This document shows, piece after piece, positions 59,619-64,000 of a stretch of DNA of 64,000 bases (positions within the stretch are counted from its first letter, which is position 1; every line of letters starts with the position of its first letter). The DNA is from Perilla frutescens. Lineage: Eukaryota > Streptophyta > Magnoliopsida > Lamiales > Lamiaceae. Position numbers and translations under genes: made by a program. The stretch lies in NCBI GenBank assembly GCA_026008535.1, contig BRKX01000013.1:58970226-59034225 (forward strand), written 5' to 3'. A model generated the notes under the pieces. It was given only the letters and a program-made list of their open reading frames with translations, was not told where the DNA came from and made no database searches.

Positions 59619-62600
59619 CTCTTATGTAGGGATCGGGGTGAACTTCGGGTTTTTCATTGAGCCTAGCATTTTTGAACACTAGAGTCCATTATGAATCAAT
59701 CCATATGATCATTTATGCCTAATCCGTCCACTTTTGAAAAAATCAAATTTTTGAGCCCGCCCAAAGGGGTACCCCTTTGGCCGGTGGCCAGATTTGGCCC
59801 CGTTTTTTGGCAACCGTCAGTAAAATGGCTATAACTCTCTCCAGAAGTAAGCTTTACCCGTGATTCTTGTTGCGTTGGATTCCTAACTCAAATATCCACC
59901 CTACCAAAAGTCGAACCGGAAGAAACCCTATTTGAGTCGGCCTCTAGGTGATTATCAAGTTGATTTCCAAAACCGTCACCTCTTATGTAGGGATCGGGGT
60001 GAACGTCGGGTTTTTCATTGAGTCTAGCATTTTTGAACACTAGACTCCATTATGAATCAATCCATATGATCATATATGCCTAATCCGTCCACTTTTGAAA
60101 AAATCAAATTTTTGAGCCCGCCCAGAGGGGTACCCCTTTGGCCGGTGGCCAGATTTGGCCCCGTTTTCTGGCAGCCGTCAGTAAAACGGCTATAACTCTC
60201 TCTAGAAGTAAGCTTTACCCGTGATTCTTGTTGCGTTGGATTTCTAACTCAAATATCCACCCTACCAAAATTCGAACCGGAAGAAACCCTATTTGAGTCG
60301 GCCTCTAGGTGATTATCAAGTAGATTTCCAAAACCGTCACCTCTTATGTAGGGATCGGGGTGAACTTCTGGTTTTTCATTGAGCCTAGCATTTTTGAACA
60401 CTAGAGTCCATTATGAATCAATCCATATGATCATATATGCCTAATCCGTCCACTTTTGAAAAAATCAAATTTTTGAGCCCGGCCAAAGGGGTACCCCTTT
60501 GGCCGGTGGCCAGATTTGGCCCCTTTTTTGGCAGCCCTCAGTAAAAAGGCTATAACTCTCTCCAGAAGTAAGCTTTACCCGTGATTCTTGTTGCGTTGGA
60601 TTCCTAACTCAAATATCCACCCTACCAAAAGTCGAACCGGAAGAAACCCTATTTGAGTCGGCCTCTAGGTGATTATCAAGTTGATTTCCAAAACCGTCGC
60701 CTCTTATGTAGGGATCGGGGTGAACGTCGGGTTTTTCATTGAGTCTAGCATTTTTGAACACTAGACTCCATTATGAATCAATCCATATGATCATATATGC
60801 CTAATCCGTCCACTTTTGAAAAAATCAAATTTTTGAGCCCGCCCAGAGGGGTACCCCTTTGGCCGGTGGCCAGATTTGGCCACGTTTTCTGGCAGCCGTC
60901 AGTAAAACGGCTATAACTCTCTCTAGAAGTAAGCTTTACCCGTGATTCTTGTTGCGTTGGATTTCTAACTCATATATCCACCCTACCAAAATTCGAACCG
61001 GAAGAAACCCTATTTGAGTCGGCCTCTAGGTGATTATCAACTAGATTTCCAAAACCGTCACCTCTTATGTAGGGATCGGGGTGAACTTCGGGTTTTTCAT
61101 TGAGCCTAGCATTTTTGAACACTAGAGTCCATTATGAATCAATCCATATGATCATATATGCCTAATCCGTCCACTTTTGAAAAAATCAAATTTTTGAGCC
61201 CGCCCAAAGGGGTACCCCTTTGGCCGGTGGCCAGATTTGCCCCCGTTTTCTGGCAGCCGTCAGTAAAACGGTAATAACTCTCTCTAGAAGTAAGCTTTAC
61301 CCGTGATTCTTGTTGCGTTGGATACCTAACTCAAATATCTACCCTACCACAAGTCGAACCGGTAGAAACCCTATCTGAGTCGGCCTCTAGGTGATTATCA
61401 AGTTGATTTCCAAAACCGTCAACTCTTATGTAGGGATCGGGGTGAACCTCGGGTTTTTCATTGAGTCTAGCATTTTTGAACACTAGAGTCCATTATGAAT
61501 CAATTCATATGATCATATACACCTAATCCATCCACTTTTGAAAAAATCAAATTTTTGAGCCCACCCAAAGGGGTACCCCCCTTTCACCGGTGGCCAGATT
61601 TGGCACCGTTTTCTGGCAGCCGTCAGTAAAACGGCTATAACTCTCTCCAGAAGTAAGGTTTACCCGTAATTCTTGTTGCGTTGGATTCCTAACTCAAATA
61701 TCTACCCTACAAAAAGTTCAAATGGAAGAAACCCTATTTGAGTCGGCCTTTAGGTGATTATCAAATTGATTTCCAAAACCGTCGCCTCTTACGTAGGGAT
61801 CGGGGTGAACTTCGGGTTTTTCATTGAATCTAGCATTTTTGAACACTAGAGTACTTTATGAATCAATCTATATGATCATATATGCCTAAGCTGTCTACTT
61901 TTGAAAAAATCAAATTTTTGAGCCCGCCCAAAGGGGTACCCATTTGGCCGGTGGCCAGATTTGGCCCCGTTTTCTGGCAGCCGTCAGTAAAACGGCTATA
62001 ACTCTCTCCAGAAGTAAGCTTTACCCGTGATTGTTATTGCGTTGGATTCCTAACTCAAATATCTACCCTACCAAAACTCGAACCGGTAGAAATCCTATTT
62101 GAGTCGGCCTCTAGGTGATTATGAAGTTGATTTCCAAAACCGTCGCCTCTTATGTAGGGATCGGGGTGAACGTCGGGTTTTTCATTCAGTCTAGCATTTT
62201 TGAACACTAGAGTCCATTATGAATCAATCCATATGATCATATATGCCTAATCCATCCATTTTTGAAAAAATCAAATTTTTGAGCCCGCCCAGAGGGGTAC
62301 CCCTTTGGCCGGTGGCCAGATTTGGCCACGTTTTCTGGCAGCCGTCAGTAAAACGGCTATAACTCTCTCTAGAAGTAAGCTTTACCCGTGATTCTTGTTG
62401 CGTTGGATTTCTAACTCAAATATCCATCCTACCAAAATTCGAACCGGAAGAAACCCTATTTGAGTCGGCCTCTAGGTGATTATCAAGTAGATTTCCAAAA
62501 CCGTCACCTCTTATGTAGGGATCGGGGTGAACTTCGGGTTTTTCATTGAGCCTAGCATTTTTGAACACTAGAGTCCATTATGAATCAATCCATATGATCA

Positions 62601-63000
62601 TATATGCCTAATCCGTCCACTTTTGAAAAAATCAAATTTTTGAGCCCGCCCAAAGGGGTACCCCTTTGGCCGGTGGCCAGATTTGGCCCCTTTTTTGGCA
62701 GCCGTCAGTAAAATGGCTATAACTCTCTCCAGAAGTAAACTTTACCCGTGATTCTTGTTGCGTTGGATTCCTAACTCAAATATCCACCCTACCAAAAGTC
62801 GAACCGGATGAAACCCTATTTGAGTCGGCCTCTAGGTGATTATCAAGTTGATTTCCAAAACCGTCGCCTCTTATGTAGGGATCGGGGTGAACGTCGGGTT
62901 TTTCATTGAGTCTAGCATTTTTGAACACTAGACTCCATTATGAATCAATCCATATGATCATATATGCCTAATCCGTCCACTTTTGAAAAAATCAAATTTT
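59619..63000 (+). repeat. Sat2 higher-order repeat, copy 2 and shortened copy 3
   Basis: The variant order of 56731-59618 returns from 59619: GGCAACCGTC near 59811, CCTTTTTT near 60523, ACGGTAATAAC near 61270, TTCACCGG near 61582. The unit from about 62146 begins like the CATTCAGTC unit but continues like the GGCCACG type, so it is a hybrid. After it, copy 3 restarts at the CCTTTTTT unit, giving a six-unit spacing. This is the expected product of unequal exchange. Confidence 0.72.
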
Positions 63001-64000
63001 TGAGCCCGCCCAGAGGGGTACCCCTTTAGCCGGTGGCCAGATTTGGCCACGTTTTCTGGCAGCCGTCAGTAAAACGGCTATAACTCTCTCTAGAAGTAAG
63101 CTTTACCCGTGATTCTTGTTGCGTTGGATTTCTAACTCAAATATCCACCCTACCAAAATTCGAACCGGAAGAAACCCTATTTGAGTCGGCCTCTAGGTGA
63201 TTATCAAGTAGATTTCCAAAACCGTCACCTCTTATGTAGGGATCGGGGTGAACTTCTGGTTTTTCATTGAGCCTAGCATTTTTGAACACTAGAGTCCATT
63301 ATGAATCAATCCATATGATCATATATGCCTAATCCGTCCACTTTTGAAAAAATCAAATTTTTGAGCCCGCCCAAAGGGGTACCCCCTTTGGCCGGTGGCC
63401 AGATTTGCCCCCGTTTTCTGGCAGCCGTCAGTAAAACGGTAATAACTCTCTCTAGAAGTAAGCTTTACCCGTGATTCTTGTTGCGTTGGATACCTAACTC
63501 AAATATCTACCCTACCAAAAGTCGAACCGGTAGAAACCCTATCTGAGTCGGCCTCTAGGTGATTATCAAGTTGATTTCCAAAACCGTCAACTCTTATGTA
63601 GGGATCGGGGTGAACCTCGGGTTTTTCATTGAGTCTAGCATTTTTGAACACTAGAGTCCATTATGAATCAATTCATATGATCATATACACCCAATCCATC
63701 CACTTTTGAAAAAATCAAATTTTTGAGCCCGCCCAAAGGGGTACCCCCTTTCACCGGTGGCCAGATTTGGCACCGTTTTCTGGCAGCCGTCAGTAAAACG
63801 GCTATAACTCTCTCCAGAAGTAAGGTTTACCCGTAATTCTTGTTGCGTTGGATTCCTAACTCAAATATCTACCCTACAAAAAGTTCAAATGGAAGAAACC
63901 CTATTTGAGTCGGCCTCTAGGTGATTATCAAATTGATTTCCAAAACCGTCGCCTCTTACGTAGGGATCGGGGTGAACTTCGGGTTTTTCATTGAATCTAG

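Larger units (their letters stand above)
53121..64000 (+). repeat. Sat2 satellite array, about 30 units of 360-361 bp
   Basis: Units begin at CCTCTTATGTAGGGATCGGG: 53123, 53484, 53844, 54205, 54565, 54926 and so on, to a partial unit from 63951. Each has the TCTAGCATTTTTGAACACTA block, the perfect 20-bp palindrome CCAAAGGGGTACCCCTTTGG (or near variants), GGCAGCCGTCAGTAAAACGG and TTCTTGTTGCGTTGGATTCC. The same blocks in the same order occur in Sat1, so the two families share an origin. The array continues past the window. Confidence 0.97.

Overview
The window is nuclear DNA of a flowering plant. The evidence is the Arabidopsis-type telomere repeat TTTAGGG and a plant L1-type LINE family whose ORF2 ends in an RNase H domain. 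I cannot name the species. I see no host protein gene, tRNA or rRNA. Everything is satellite, telomere-type repeat or LINE. The region looks subtelomeric, or like a former chromosome end now held inside the chromosome.

Layout. 1-26187: a tandem satellite (Sat1) of about 50 units, 527 bp each on the left and a homogenised 509-bp form from about 11.2 to 25.1 kb, all lying in minus orientation relative to the right-hand array. 26188-26757: the same satellite turned round. 26758-53121: five LINE copies (A to E), all with the coding strand on minus, each with its poly(A) end directly on a TTTAGGG tract: tract, A (5'-truncated), tract, B (full length, about 8.8 kb), tract, C (full length, about 8.5 kb), tract, D (broken in ORF2), a satellite piece, tract, E (broken in the RT domain). 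53121-64000: a second satellite (Sat2) of about 30 units of 360-361 bp in plus orientation, related to Sat1.

How the parts fit. Each LINE is joined so that the plus strand reads (TTTAGGG)n, then oligo-T, then LINE complement. That is what first-strand cDNA made from the 3' end of the G-rich telomere strand would look like. The 3' ends point to the satellite side and the 5' ends point outward, where telomere repeats start again. This is the geometry of Drosophila HeT-A/TART, and it resembles the telomere LINEs of Bombyx and Chlorella Zepp. I infer a plant LINE lineage that grows alternately with telomerase repeats. The family has an unusually long (about 4 kb) ORF1 region, with a conserved frame change at a C7 run, a DUF4283 domain and a CCHC knuckle. 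Its ORF2 carries APE-type endonuclease, RT and RNase H. Every copy here carries damage; B is the least damaged.

The satellites carry dyads that keep base pairing while their sequence changes, and they carry higher-order repeats. A satellite/telomere junction occurs twice, which points to duplication and re-joining of chromosome ends. Assembly error at the satellite joins cannot be excluded from sequence alone.
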